Source: Rhodeus uyekii
Lineage: Eukaryota > Chordata > Actinopteri > Cypriniformes > Acheilognathidae
DNA: 64,000 bases
Assembly (NCBI GenBank): GCA_037043235.1
Contig: JAWRVZ010000004.1
Location: forward strand, 6,413,501-6,477,500
Direction of reading: 5' to 3'
Under the pieces are notes generated by a model. It saw nothing but the letters and a program-made list of their open reading frames with translations, was not told the origin of the DNA and ran no database searches. Shown piece by piece: positions 1 through 11,656 of the stretch. The stretch's first letter is position 1; each line of letters opens with the position of its first letter. Made by a program: the position numbers and the translations under genes.

Positions 1-3000
1 AACTCATTCCATTACTGATGAACTTTACACTGTTATTGAACCAAACTGAATCAACACTGAATAATTATTTACTGTTGTGAGTCTATTTAATGTTAGTGGT
101 GCTCACTGCAGAACCAAATTACGTCCATCCTCCCCTCTCTGGAGGTAATGGGTGGAGTTTATCCTTATTAGGTTTAGGGATAAGGGTAAGGATAGAGTTT
201 TGCTGAACCTTCTAGTTCTACCAATTATGTCCAAGAAGGATGAGATGGACACCCTTTGGATAAGTGAGGGGTATTAGAGTTATTACTGTATTACAGTTAT
301 ATAAAGCACCTTAGTGTACTTCAGATTATAGCCTACTGCATTTCACAACAGCAGGTGGATGTGTCGGTTTTGTATATTATCATATTTGTCAGTAGGGTCA
401 AGGTAAAGAATATTTATATGTATTTATTGCGTTTGTTTCATTATTTTCAATGATTTTGGTATAAAGTAGATCACATTTGCAGGATAGGGAATTTTAGATG
501 CATCTGTAATAATTCTGACAAATGACAAAGTTTATCTTTTCAAGATGATAAAGTAAAATAAAAAAAAGCACTCAAATATTTAAGACCGATAGACCTCACG
601 CCTAAACATAAAAAGAGTCAGGCTTCAGTACTTTAGTTTTCAGGGACTCCAATTATCTCCATAATACATTTAGACATCCCAGCCCTTAACACTTCTGTAT
701 TCATACCCATGTGCATGGTTTCTTTATGGAGATTAATGTATGGAAGTAGTAAGAATGCCTCCTAATCTTTAAATTTAGAAAGCTGCAGTGAAAAACCAGA
801 GACGTGACGAGGTTGAGATAGTAAAATATTCCAGCTACGACACTTGATTAAAGTAATCCTGTTTGTGCAACAAGAACAGAAAAGGTCTGAGCCCTATCTC
901 CTCTATGCAGCTGCTGGCTCTTCAGCAAAATCCACGTCTTATGTTGGAATCAAACGCTATTGAGAACGAACTGATTGCACTGAGCATCAATAATGTGGAA
1001 TGATTTAGTTGAAATGAAGCGTGGTTTATGCACTTTGTCATCATTGTGACACCTATGGCGGGCTCTTGACTGGAAAATATTGTTTACAAAATAACACCTA
1101 GCTAGTAAGGAAAATTTAATTTGTGTTTCATATTAATTAGGAATCTGAATATGCTTCATTCTGATCTCACAAAATGGGTAAATTATAGGTTAAAAAAATG
1201 TGAATTTGAATTTAAATTGAATCTAAACCTTTGTTTTAGTTCAAATTATAGTTATATGACGTTCATTGAAAACTGTATGTGTATAAATAGTCTTTAATGT
1301 TTGAAATGGAATTACATGGGTTTACTGTGCAGTACATACAAATTATGTTTATCAGTAAATAAGACAGAATTAATAGGCCACGCTTATAAAATGGAGTTTA
1401 TCATATAAGCAATGGGCCACGCTTTTTGCCTTGACCCCATTGAAGAGATCACTGTTGTAAAACATCCCCTGCAGAGATTTATGACTCCAGTCTTCATTCA
1501 TTAGCTTCCAGTTATTAGCGTTAGCTTGTTAGAAACTCTCAAACTCTAAAAGCTCAGCTTTATCACTATTAATACAATAATACCAAGAAACATCCAGATC
1601 AAATTCTGTACATATCCTTTATTATTTCAGTACAGTCTAGAATCATTCAACCAATCATGGACGTTGAAGCAAACAAGTGTTGCGTGCAGAGGAACATGGT
1701 GATGTATGGCTCCTCAAAGCTGCTTTGCTCTGTAAATTAAAGCGCTTAATTGCTGCCTTATTGCTCGGTGAAGATGAATAATAGTCAGGAGGCTTATCAT
1801 TGGCAGCAGACCGTGAACCAGCCTCCTCATACTGAGCCCGACATTCCCCCTCAGACGCTCGCTTTCAGTAGAGACACAAGCGCTGATAAAGACTTGGCCG
1901 AGTAGTTGGTAATTATGAGAAGCATCCACTTCCTGGAATGCTGCTTTGCACATAAAGTTAGGAGTTACTTGCAAATGTGTGATAATTTCATTTTTATGGT
2001 TACTTAACTTTAGCGTAGCTGCTTGCTATAGAATATCTGATTCATTAGATTAATAGTAATAATGTCATACAACTGGCATATGTCAGATATTGGCCCCTAG
2101 TGCACCTCTGATCACCACCTCTGCTTAAATTGTAAAAAATGACTAGCCCCAATGAGGTTTGCCACTCAACCTCTCAGAGGAATTATCCGACAAAGTTTAG
2201 AGTTGTTGCTGCACCGTGTCTACACCCACTACCAGTCATAATGGCTGACTCCTGGGAGACTTATCCAACAACATGACTGAATGAGAGGAAATTATGAGTG
2301 AACGGTGCCATCTCCCTTATGGGCCCTTCTGTTTCAATTTGGCAGATCTCTGGACAAGGATGAAGAGTGATAATAGTGAGCAGTTTTGTTGGTCTCAAGT
2401 TCATCATTTGTCAAGAACACATCCAGCCAATATTTTGTTATTTTAGAGAATTCGTTGTATGCATATGCCTAGTTTGCCAAATCATTGATCTAGGATATTT
2501 TAAAACAAATGTTAATATTTTAAAATGTTTAGATGGATCTTATGAGAAAATGTAACGAAGTGCACAAATGAAATATATATTAGTTTTTATTAATTTTTCA
2601 TTTAGTTATTTTAGAATGAGAACTATTGCTTTAGCAACAATAGTTGAAATAAAACAATTTTTGTTTTAAATATAGAATTGTATTTATTAATGACAATAGC
2701 CCAGCTCATTTTATTGTGCTTTTTTCCCCTCGTGGCTAAAGCAGTACTTTTCATAATAAAGAACTTTTCACATTCACATGGACAATCACATAACTGTTAA
2801 ATGCAATATTTACCTTTACAATTCCTTAATTTATTTAGATTTTGTTACCTTTATGAAATTGAATGATTCTTTTATATGAGTTCACTGCAGTTTCAACAAA
2901 TGCCCAAAAATCTGGTAGCTAAATATTTGATGAGCAAATATTAAATTATTTGGTTGACTGCTTTAACACTGGATTATCCTCATCTGTAACCTAGAGAATT

Positions 3001-4274
3001 TTTGGCAAAAAATAATTAAAAAAATTAAGTAACAATACGGTTCACGTAGCATTATGAAGACAAATACTATAACCTCATTATATCATGGTGGAAAAGAATA
3101 TCCTGTTGGTCTTTGTTTTACAGATGTGCACTAGTCTGGGTCTAAAGAAAAACTGCTTTACTAGCATAAATGTCTGCTTGTGGTAAACAATAGGATGGAA
3201 ATTAATGCTATTTCTCCTATGGTTACTGTCTTTTCTACTCGCGTTGCAATAAAATTACCTTTCAAAAAGTTGTCAAACTGCAATCTGGGCAATTTAAACA
3301 GAAGTTATTGCAAAAAGAAAGGGAAAGGAAAAGGAATTAATTTACCTTTGTTATGCCTGTGGCAAGAATGTCAAGCATCCATTGTGCCGTGCAACATGTC
3401 CGTCAGTGCATCTGTTACTTCTAAGATGTGATGTCAAGGAGGCGTTGTGTAGATGTGCTGATTACTGAGTTAAGGCTACAATCGTAATATCAGTCTTCAC
3501 TCCTGTGTGAAAAAGACATTGATTGGGTGGAACCCACCCCAAGATTAATGACACCATATTCGTAACGTGGCATTTAGTCTTTATTATTGCCAGCAGGCAT
3601 GGAGCGTCACACACAAATATGGGCACACACACTCACCCGAAGACACACAGCATGTGCTAACACTCCTCTAATCCAATATAGCGATCTCCCTACTCTTGCG
3701 TCCCAGGGAAAGTTGCCTGGCATGACAGGCTCATTTCAAAGAGCTTTTCACCAGTTCCTGAGGGTGTGTGGCCAGTTCAGGGCAGGTCTTACTTGAGGAA
3801 ATTGTGTTAAATGGACTGTAAGGCCTGGCATTTTGACCTCAATTAATACTGTTCTCCTCAGTGTCTGAAAAGAGCACAACCTCTACCGTCTACGAGCAGA
3901 ATTTAATCTGTTGTATGTCTCGTTACCTTTGCTAGATCATAGCATCATAACTCCAGTGGAAAATGTAAAAAAAATAAATAAATCACTTCCTCTATTTCTA
4001 ATTATGAGCTCTGTGGTCTGTGAGCGACTAATTCCAGTTCAACATTAGCCACAGTTCTGTTAAAAGATGGGAAATCAGACCCAGTGGGTGTCCAGGGTGT
4101 TGATCATTCTCAGTAGGCATTTCAAGACCGTTGAAGACAGCGATAAAATCAGTGTGGTGTTGATTGGCATCCGTTTTAGAATATTCCCCTTTAAGTGAAC
4201 CTTCTGTTGTCATTAACTCAACCTAATGTAAAATTTCAAATACCTCATATGCTGAGAATAGCTCTGTGACGCAT
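1..4274. other. Unique AT-rich non-coding DNA
   Basis: I see no gene, RNA or recognisable transposon here. The short open frames (for example 1714-1974 minus, 3180-3431 plus) have no recognisable domains, splice context or codon pattern and are what chance gives. A short motif around 163-200 resembles degenerate repeats common in fish, but it is too weak to name. The stretches near 1640-1970 and 2090-2350 are less AT-rich and contain several TAAT cores. They could be conserved non-coding elements, but only a cross-species alignment would show this. Confidence 0.5.
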
Positions 4275-4773
4275 TACCGTATTTTCCCGCATATAAACCG
4301 CACCCTCATATAGTTCGCGGGTGTTGGGGTTCTGTGTAAAAAATCGTTGGTATAACCCGCACCCATAGACTTTTTTTGTGTAAGTTCACAAATGTTGCTC
4401 GCATGATGTCAATTATCCATAACTGTTCAGACTCGGTACACTTTGCTTGTCCGCGAAATTCAGGTGTTGATCATCAGATGAGATCATGGCAGCACAGCCA
4501 ATCACGTCGTCTTGCATGATTGACAGGTCAGACAGCCTATCAGCGCCAGCTGTCAGAGAGATAGTACAAGCGCCAGAGACAACAACCCTCGCAAGAAAGA
4601 AAAATAGAAAGAAAATACCGCAAAAAAATCCTTTGGGACATAACAAATATATTGAAATATTATTACGTGTAAAGAATTTGTGATATAGCCCGCACCCCTG
4701 TATAACCCGCACCCCCTTCTGGGTTTTGTAAAATCTGGTATAACTTGCGGGTTATATGTGGGAAAATACGGTA
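4275..4773. mobile_element. TA-flanked MITE-like DNA transposon, probably Tc1/mariner-pogo type
   Basis: The block starts TA-CCGTATTTTCCCGCATATAA and ends with the near-exact inverse, TTATATGTGGGAAAATACGG-TA, giving terminal inverted repeats of about 27 bp with a few mismatches. Each end abuts a TA dinucleotide, the target duplication expected of the Tc1/mariner superfamily. A subterminal motif, TATAACCCGCACCC or close variants, recurs near both ends (about 4351, 4683, 4698, 4738). The 65-codon frame at 4486-4683 has no transposase motif, so the element is non-autonomous. Assignment to pogo/Tigger rests on my memory of the end sequence and is an inference; the inverted repeats and TA flanks are seen directly. 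Confidence 0.8.
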
Positions 4774-4790
4774 CTTATGTGCTACTATTT

Positions 4791-4823
4791 TAAGTCACTT
4801 TGGATAAAAGTGTGTGCTAAATG
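4791..4823 (+). repeat. L2/SINE 3' tail relic
   Basis: The sequence AAGTCACTTTGGATAAAAG followed by a TGCTAAATG motif matches the 3' tail shared by teleost L2-type LINEs and the SINEs they mobilise. The same tail is seen at 25090-25131 in the SINE of this window. No SINE head is visible upstream, because the TA-flanked transposon ends 18 bp before it, so this is a truncated relic. Confidence 0.65.
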
Positions 4824-4874
4824 GATACTGAAAATGTTGAATGTTCTGTTTTGGTGCACTGTCCCTTTAAATTT

Positions 4875-5385
<511 letters not shown>

Positions 5386-5468
5386 TGTGTGTGCGTGTGT
5401 GCGTGCGTGCGTGCGTGTGTGTGTGTGCGCGTATGTGTGTGTGTGCATGTGCGTGTGTGTGTGTGTGT
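5386..5468. repeat. Compound GT/GC microsatellite
   Basis: GT repeats are interrupted by GTGC, GCGT and GTAT units. It follows the second copy of the direct repeat described at 4875-5385, so it is probably an older, degenerated sister of the GT tract at 4928-5097. Confidence 0.9.
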
Positions 5469-5968
5469 TTATGTGTTAAACCGCTAAGCCTGGGGCTCTT
5501 ATGTTGTGCCCTGAATCATGACTAACTCTTAACACGTCTGGCATTAGTGCCATAGTAAGAAGCCATGACCACCATTTGAAATTTTCCAACTGACTAACCA
5601 GAATTCCGGCAAACATTCATCTCTTCAAATCCTCTTTATACAGACGCAAATGCAGAGATGTGTGCAAGAGCACCAACTTGTCAACAGCTTTAAAACATTA
5701 CCACAAAAGAAATAGCCTTCTGTGTGTGAGAGAGACGTGTGAAAGAGAAATGTATAAAATATAATAGTGAGTGTATTGTCATTGTCATTTCCCAGCTTAT
5801 CATTTAAGAGACCAAATGTGCTTTTCCATACCTACTGAGAGGAAAACAATTCATACTTTTTCACTGCTCATTTTCCCTTTGTCCTAAAATTATGTTGTGA
5901 TAGTATTTATCTTGTCTCCCACTTTTTCCTACTGTTTTAAAAAGAACATCCAGACACAATAAAACTAT
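5469..5968. other. Non-coding, nothing recognised
   Basis: AT-rich unique sequence with no open frame of note, no inverted repeats that I can pair, and no recognisable repeat family. Confidence 0.4.
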
Positions 5969-6290
5969 CATAAAACTTTTGGGGTTAGAATATTGATTTA
6001 TTTCATTTTTAGCCTTTTAAGGGTATAATATTGTGAAATAATATAACCCTTTAAAAGGACTGTTTTATATTTTACTATATTTCAAAATGTAATTTATTCC
6101 AGTGATGCCAAAGCTGACTTGTCAGCAGGCATTAATCCAGTCTTCAATCTGATTTGGTGCTCAAGAAACATTATTATTAACGTTGAAAATGCTTGTGCTC
6201 TGTTCAAAATTTTTGTGAAAAGAACAGCATTTCATTTAAAAAAAATATTTAAACATTACTGTTACTTTTGATAAATTTTTTGTGTCCTTG
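5969..6290 (+). repeat. Cyprinid 'CCGTTCAAAAGTTT' interspersed repeat, diverged copy
   Basis: The order of motifs matches the family: AAAACTTTTGGGGTTAG, then TTTCAAAATGTAATTTATTCC, GTGATGCCAAAGCTGA, CCAGTCTTCA, TTTGGTGCTCAAGAAACATT and a degraded GTGGAAA-type end. Relatives lie at 14343-14760 and 35695-36268. The family is common in cyprinid genomes from memory; its transposon class is not established here. No coding capacity. Confidence 0.65.
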
Positions 6291-7451
6291 CTAAATAATA
6301 TCCCGTATATGCCCATTCCATACTACTATGTTGCAGCCACAGTACTTTTGCAGGAGATGATTCAGCGCTCCATTTGTCATATTCCAAGTTAGTGATTTGC
6401 GATTATTCATGTTATAATACATTTCAACACTGATAAACTGGAGAGTGCACATCCACTGCGAAACTGACTGGTTTTCTTGCTTCTCGAGTCAGAGGGACTA
6501 GCAGACTGACAGCTCAGTGGGCAGAAGAGCGAAGTCACCTCTCATACTTGATGAAGACAAATGATCTCTGCATAACAGTCTTACCTCGTGGATCAAATAT
6601 AAAGAAATGTGACACTGACAAATGGCTCTGACTGAAATGTGTCACTTGATTGAATGGTTCCATGTTCATTTTCTCATCTCACCCACTCAGAACTGCATTA
6701 CCATTCATACAGTTGCTCATAAAGCAATTTGCATCCCCCTAATTTGTGCAAATGGAGCGGGAATTATTGAGGATGGAAATCGAAAGAAAAAACACAAATG
6801 AAAAAAATTGAATTTTGTGTCTTATCAGCTTAATCAAGGCCAGTCTATATTAGTATTTCCATCTCGTCCCTTGTAGATGCCGGAAGATGGAATTAGCCCT
6901 GTTTTGCGCAAGGATTTTCTGCACCACCTCAGTGTGTTTGCCAGAATGAAATCCAGGGACTCTCTCAGAATTAAAGTTATTTGATTTCTTCTCCCCTTCA
7001 TAATGTATAGTTGGCACCAATTTAACAAGTGCTAACTTGATAGGCTACATTTAGATGGCTCTCAGTGCAGCAATCCTCCCTCCGGCCACGATGGCGTGTG
7101 GACTGGTGAGGCAGTAAATGCTGTTTAAGCATCACTGAGCAAATATATCCAACCAAGTCATAGCTGTTTTGTTCAAGGAAATACAATCTGTGGCCCTCTG
7201 GCAAATAACAGAGTGAAAACCAGAATAACCAGAATTGGATTTGCGATGCCAGAAACTTCTCTGGGTAGACATCGTTTTGTTGTTTATTTTGCTGAAACCA
7301 TCTGCAGGAGCAAGTGTATGGAGATAACCTGAAGATAGAAGATATCCAAAGGCTTTTCTTTGGCTCCGATTAGTTGGTTTGCATGCTCAAACACAAATGT
7401 AGACACCATCGAGGCCTTCCAAAAACGAGAAGTAGTGCAGATGTTGTTTAT
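6291..7451. other. Non-coding, nothing recognised
   Basis: Unique AT-rich sequence. The minus-strand short frames at 6834-7204 have no recognisable domain or splice context. I see no repeat family here. Confidence 0.4.
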
Positions 7452-8092
7452 TAGAGTTGAGCTGGATACTCGGCTGAAACGAGTATCCGGTACAGATAAA
7501 GCATTTTTGCTGAGTACGAGTATCATACGAGTGATACGAGTCAATATCTGTGCTCGGATTGAATAAAAATTCTCATTGGGTAGCTGACTGTGTCTGCATT
7601 CTGTGATAGGCTAATCACAGTGCCCCTCCCCTACACATGCAGATTTGCTGTGTCCCGCCCTGCTCATTCACACACAGAACGCTGAGAAGAGAACAGCTCT
7701 CTTTCTCTCTCTGTCTCTCCCTCAGTCACTCAGGTTCGTGGGTCTTTTCCGTTAACGTTTAGGGTTTCTTCAGCTTCAGGTTTGTTTTTTATTTCGGTTT
7801 GTTTATAGTATTTACTTATTAACCAGTAGAGTTCTGGTAAACGTGGGGTTTGTTCAGATGTGGTGCTTGGTAGAATGCAACTAGCGTGATTAAAAAAATT
7901 AGCTTGATTCAAAAAATTTCTGATCAACCCATATCAATTGCATGAAACTAACATAACAGTTAAAGCCCCGCCCATGTCAGGGTTAAATCCCACCCACTTC
8001 CGGGTTAGGCCCCGCCCAGTCCGAGTACAGATACAGATAATTCAAATGGTTAGCAGATACAGATACAGATAATGCTGTACTCGCTCACCCCT
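7452..8092 (+). mobile_element. Non-autonomous hAT transposon, copy 1
   Basis: One end reads TAGAGTTGAGCTGGATACTC and the other, on the opposite strand, GGGGTGAGCGAGTACAGC, giving short imperfect inverted termini. The element is homologous over most of its length to the inverted copy at 56687-57410, which has a clear 8-bp target duplication typical of hAT elements. Here the flanks TTGTTTAT and TTTTTTAT match in seven of eight positions if the end is placed at CCCC. Internal GATACGAGTA and CAGATACAGATA motifs are subterminal repeats. No transposase frame remains. Confidence 0.75.
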
Positions 8093-9240
8093 TTTTTATA
8101 CTATGTGTAAGGTGTGTTGAGTTAATATGGTTCAGAGATTTTGAATCGCCCCTTACATCTCGAGTGTAAGTAAGCATGCATGCTTGCCTGTATTCTTTTG
8201 TGTGTGACTGACAGCAGCCATTCTTACACGTGCTTGAGTATAGCTGTGTTCGTTTGGTGGAACTGATGTCCACTGACAGATACATCGCTTTGTTGCTCAC
8301 CAAATGATTTATTGCATGAAGCAAATCAGCCAGAGATTCCTGGAAATGATTTTACCTTCCATTCTTTTTTTAATCCCATGCGGTTCAATATTCATTGAGC
8401 ATGTTTGGTGCTGTGAGATTGTATATTTAAATGATGGAAAATGTCAACCTATAAAACAAGCACCTACCAACTTTACAATAAAGATGTGCATTACAACAAG
8501 GCAAAGATATTGATTTGAACAGACCTGAGACTAGTACTGTCAAAAATGGGCTATTTCTGCCTGGCTGAGAGTGCTTGTTGTTAGAGAGCATATACTTGTT
8601 ACTAATTATATCTAGCATCTTTACAATCTTAATCTAGTGAAAATCTGATATCTGTATATTGCAGTCACCATAATGGGAGTTAAGATAACTTAGCTCAGCT
8701 GTATAGCAATAAGAGAAAAATAAGAGTATTACGTTCATTCTAATTTGTGGGTTTGTATTCTGTACACAAGGGTATAAAATGGTACAAAAGCATTGCACTT
8801 CACGGAGAATCAAATTTTACACAAAAGTTGAACATTGAATTGAAATGACATTGTTGGCAAGAATGTAAGAGTCTAATTCTGTAATATATCAGCATTTTGC
8901 ATTTGAGATTGATTCAATAAACCATGTTTTGCATTTGTATTTTAATTGTTGTTTTGCAAACAGGTGCAGTGGCATAATATGATAGGCAACAATGCCTTCT
9001 AAATTTGATTCATATGATTCATGTTCCTGCCGGCTGAGTTATAACCCTCTAGCAAATTAAGAGGTCTAATTAAAGCTAATAGCATTAGCATTCAAACACT
9101 ACAACAATTACTTAATGAGTTACACCTATTCTTTCACATTCATTGGTGGCACGTAGTGCAGGTTGACACAATTTACAGAGTGAAACGCACAGCATGTCCA
9201 GTCCAATGAATATATCAGCCTAATGAGTGACATCAACATG
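8093..9240. other. Non-coding, nothing recognised
   Basis: AT-rich unique DNA. Short frames at 8085-8618 on both strands lack any recognisable protein signature. No repeat with identifiable ends. Confidence 0.4.
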
Positions 9241-10130
9241 CGCTCAGCGTTGATTAGGCCACATAAGTCTTAAAGGAGTACGTGGCTGCATGCCATTGTC
9301 CCCATTATGTCTCGCTAATACAAAGTATGAGCTCTCTGGTGAGGGTGCGTGCCTTGCGACGGGTTTCTCGGTTCACTCACACGCCCCACCTGCCAAGATA
9401 ATCATCATTTGGCTTGTGCCTATCAAAGCCCACTGTCACAATGCTCTGACTTTTTGCCTCAGGTACTTAGAAGCATTCACCGCTTCAGTGTCTTTTGCCA
9501 CGAGAAGGTTCTTATAGAAAAGCCAGCGGGCTAGTGGCACCTGGTGCATGAATTCAGTTCACACTGCGCGCAACCAAGCCTTTCAGCCTCATTGTATTCG
9601 CTTTCTTAACACCCTCCTAACGTCGTCTCATTAACATCAGGCGGGTCGCATGGCCACCGAAGCGTTTGCTTGTGTCTTTCAGAGGTGAATGGTATGTGCC
9701 CACCACTCCTGCTTTTTCTCCGTTTGTACGTGGTTGGGGGGGCGGCTGCTGGCGGCCAGCTTGGCGGTCTGCTGTCCGTATGAAAGACTGGGGCAGCCAG
9801 GTTTATAAATAAAACTGACAGTGTGCACCTTGCCCAACCATGACCGGAATGTTTAAAGCTTAGCAGCTCTAGAAAGAGAGATGGAGACTTGGGGATGGCT
9901 GAAGTCGGGGAGGTGGGGTATTTATAGGCTCCATGCTTCTGTCAGCGGCATTGGACGAAAATGAGCGGCGCAAAAGTGATTTTTGTTCTTCCACTGAAAC
10001 TCTATTCACCCAGGACTTTGCCGCTTCCAAACGTTCAAAAATCCATGTCTTCTGAAGAGACGTGATCACTGATGATGAAAAGATCTTTATTCACATATAA
10101 ACACTGACCAGCAAACATTTTGTCACTCAT
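9241..10130. other. GC-richer, repeat-poor block, candidate conserved non-coding DNA
   Basis: This stretch has a clearly higher GC content than its surroundings, with pieces such as GGGGGGGCGGCTGCTGGCGG near 9734 and several CpGs. It contains none of the dispersed repeats common elsewhere in the window. Open frames at 9290-9534 plus and 9869-10069 minus overlap in different frames and show no known domain. It could be a conserved regulatory element or an unrecognised exon; composition alone does not decide. Confidence 0.3.
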
Positions 10131-10185
10131 TTGTGGTCAGAAGTTGAACGAAATGATGTTTTATTAACAAAGTTCGGGAGGAGCA

Positions 10186-10217
10186 CGTTCAAAGGATTCG
10201 ATGTTCAAAGGATTCGA
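10186..10217. repeat. 16-bp direct tandem duplication
   Basis: GTTCAAAGGATTCGA occurs twice in immediate succession with a one-base difference at the junction. Confidence 0.85.
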
Positions 10218-10433
10218 AAGCCTCTCAAAAAGCCTATCACCCCTTCACTCGTTCATTCTCTCAGCGTCGCTCCGTTTGGCTGCATCATTCACCACATTGC
10301 ATACTTTTATAAGTGATTTACAGCAGTTTTACCTCGTGTTGTTAACATTAATTGTGATAGCTGTTGTTCACGTAGTGAAATATATACGTACAGCATTTAG
10401 AATGAAGGTAGGAAATTCTCCCTCCTAAGCAGT

Positions 10434-10754
10434 AACACCCCCCCCCCCCCCCCCCCTCCTCCTCTCGTCTCCATCACGACAGCAGAGACGCTACTCAAAG
10501 CACAGTAAGTACAGGAAGCATTTTTAGAGTTTAACTGTCAATTATTAATTCGTATTTATATGAGATCTTAGTGGTTATTATTTTAACTGTAATTAATAGG
10601 GTAAAACCAATAAAATATTTAAAATGGGCATTTATGGTCGTTTGGAACGAATCGATTGATTTTTATTGCATTCTTATGGGGAAAGTTGTTTTGGTGTACA
10701 AACATTTTGGGTTACGAGCTCGCTCTTGGAACGAATTAAACTCGTATTACTGTA
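10434..10754 (+). mobile_element. Tigger-like transposon, right-end fragment
   Basis: TTTGGAACGAATCGATTGAT, TTCTTATGGGGAAA, GGGTTACGAGCTCG and TTGGAACGAATTAAACTCGT are the motifs of the right end of a pogo/Tigger-like element whose full-length relative is at 25225-25985. The terminal CGAGGTACCACTG is replaced by ATTACTGTATA, so the extreme end has decayed. The CTC...AAAGCACAGTAAGTACAG part before it matches the corresponding interior. No left end was found, so it is truncated or decayed. Confidence 0.6.
10438..10456. repeat. Poly-C tract, 19 bp
   Basis: A run of 19 cytosines followed by CTCCTCCTCTC. Homopolymer C runs of this length are prone to assembly length error. Confidence 0.95.
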
Positions 10755-10980
10755 TATAGACATGTTCGACTCACCTACACCTCTTGACATTTTTCGGCAT
10801 CCCTCCACAAACCCTGACTCCTCTAGCTTAATCGTTCCTACCAAAGTCAGGATACGGGGGGCGTGCTCCAGGTTCGGGCTAAATACCGCGCTCGGAGTCC
10901 TCTCCTTGGACAGCACGCCAAATACACATACTATTTACTGCTCCTGAATCATTTGTGAGTGTGAACTCATGAAAGTTTAT

Positions 10981-11049
10981 GGGTTTAGAATGATGTGGGT
11001 ACATGAGTAATTGATGACAGAATTTTTAGCTTTGGTTGAACTAACCCTG
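10981..11049 (-). repeat. 'GGGATAGTTCACCC' family fragment (minus strand)
   Basis: ACATGAGTAATTGATGACAG and AGCTTTGGTTGAACTAACCC form the reverse complement of the family's first 60 bp (compare 51625-51670 and 60777-60830). No opposite terminus is found, so it is a fragment. Confidence 0.65.
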
Positions 11050-11105
11050 GCAACTGATTCAATGTTTGAGTGAACTAACCCTGGCAACTGAATCAGTGTC
11101 TTCAG
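11038..11105. repeat. 34-bp tandem duplication at the end of the MITE fragment
   Basis: GAACTAACCCTGGCAACTGA starts at 11038 and again at 11072, so a 34-bp unit is present twice with small differences. The first copy begins inside the repeat-family terminus, so the duplication occurred after or during insertion. Confidence 0.85.
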
Positions 11106-11600
11106 CATGTGTCCAATTACAACATCACATACAACTAACGACAGTCTCCGAGATGTTCAATCTGAGAACGTAGCAAAAAAACAAAAAAACGGCTCGCTTG
11201 CATCGATCAATATTTACCAGATTCCCACCTCAAGCCCTTGACTCTCTCTGAAATGTGTGGGGGAGGGAGTGACCAACATCTGAACCGAATCTGCCGTCCA
11301 GGTATGATCTATCCAGGAAGTCAAAACCGAGAAGATAAGGCTGCCACTGCCTTTTTGACATACACGCTCTATCCTGCACACAAATGGACAGGTACACACC
11401 TATAAAATGACTCTGGGGAGATATAGCCTTGCCTCACCGAGGCGATAAATGTGGCCGCATTAGGAATTGAATCTTTGTTTTGAACCTGAGCCCTGGCCTG
11501 GGCTGTTTTTGTTGTGACATCTGGAGGGCGATGGAGATAAGCTATCAATCAAAGTCGAGCTTCACTCCTTTTAAAGACTACCTGAGACGAGAAACGCATG
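11106..11600. other. Non-coding, nothing recognised
   Basis: Unique DNA without open frames of note or repeat termini. Confidence 0.35.
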
Positions 11601-11601
11601 C

Positions 11602-11656
<55 letters not shown>
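11601..11656. repeat. Compound (CA)n(GA)n microsatellite
   Basis: About 17 CA units are followed directly by about 11 GA units. Compound tracts like this are common in fish introns and intergenic DNA. Confidence 0.95.

Noticed and set aside
1714..1974. 86-codon minus frame as a small gene
   Set aside because: No start context, domain or conserved motif; isolated in AT-rich DNA.
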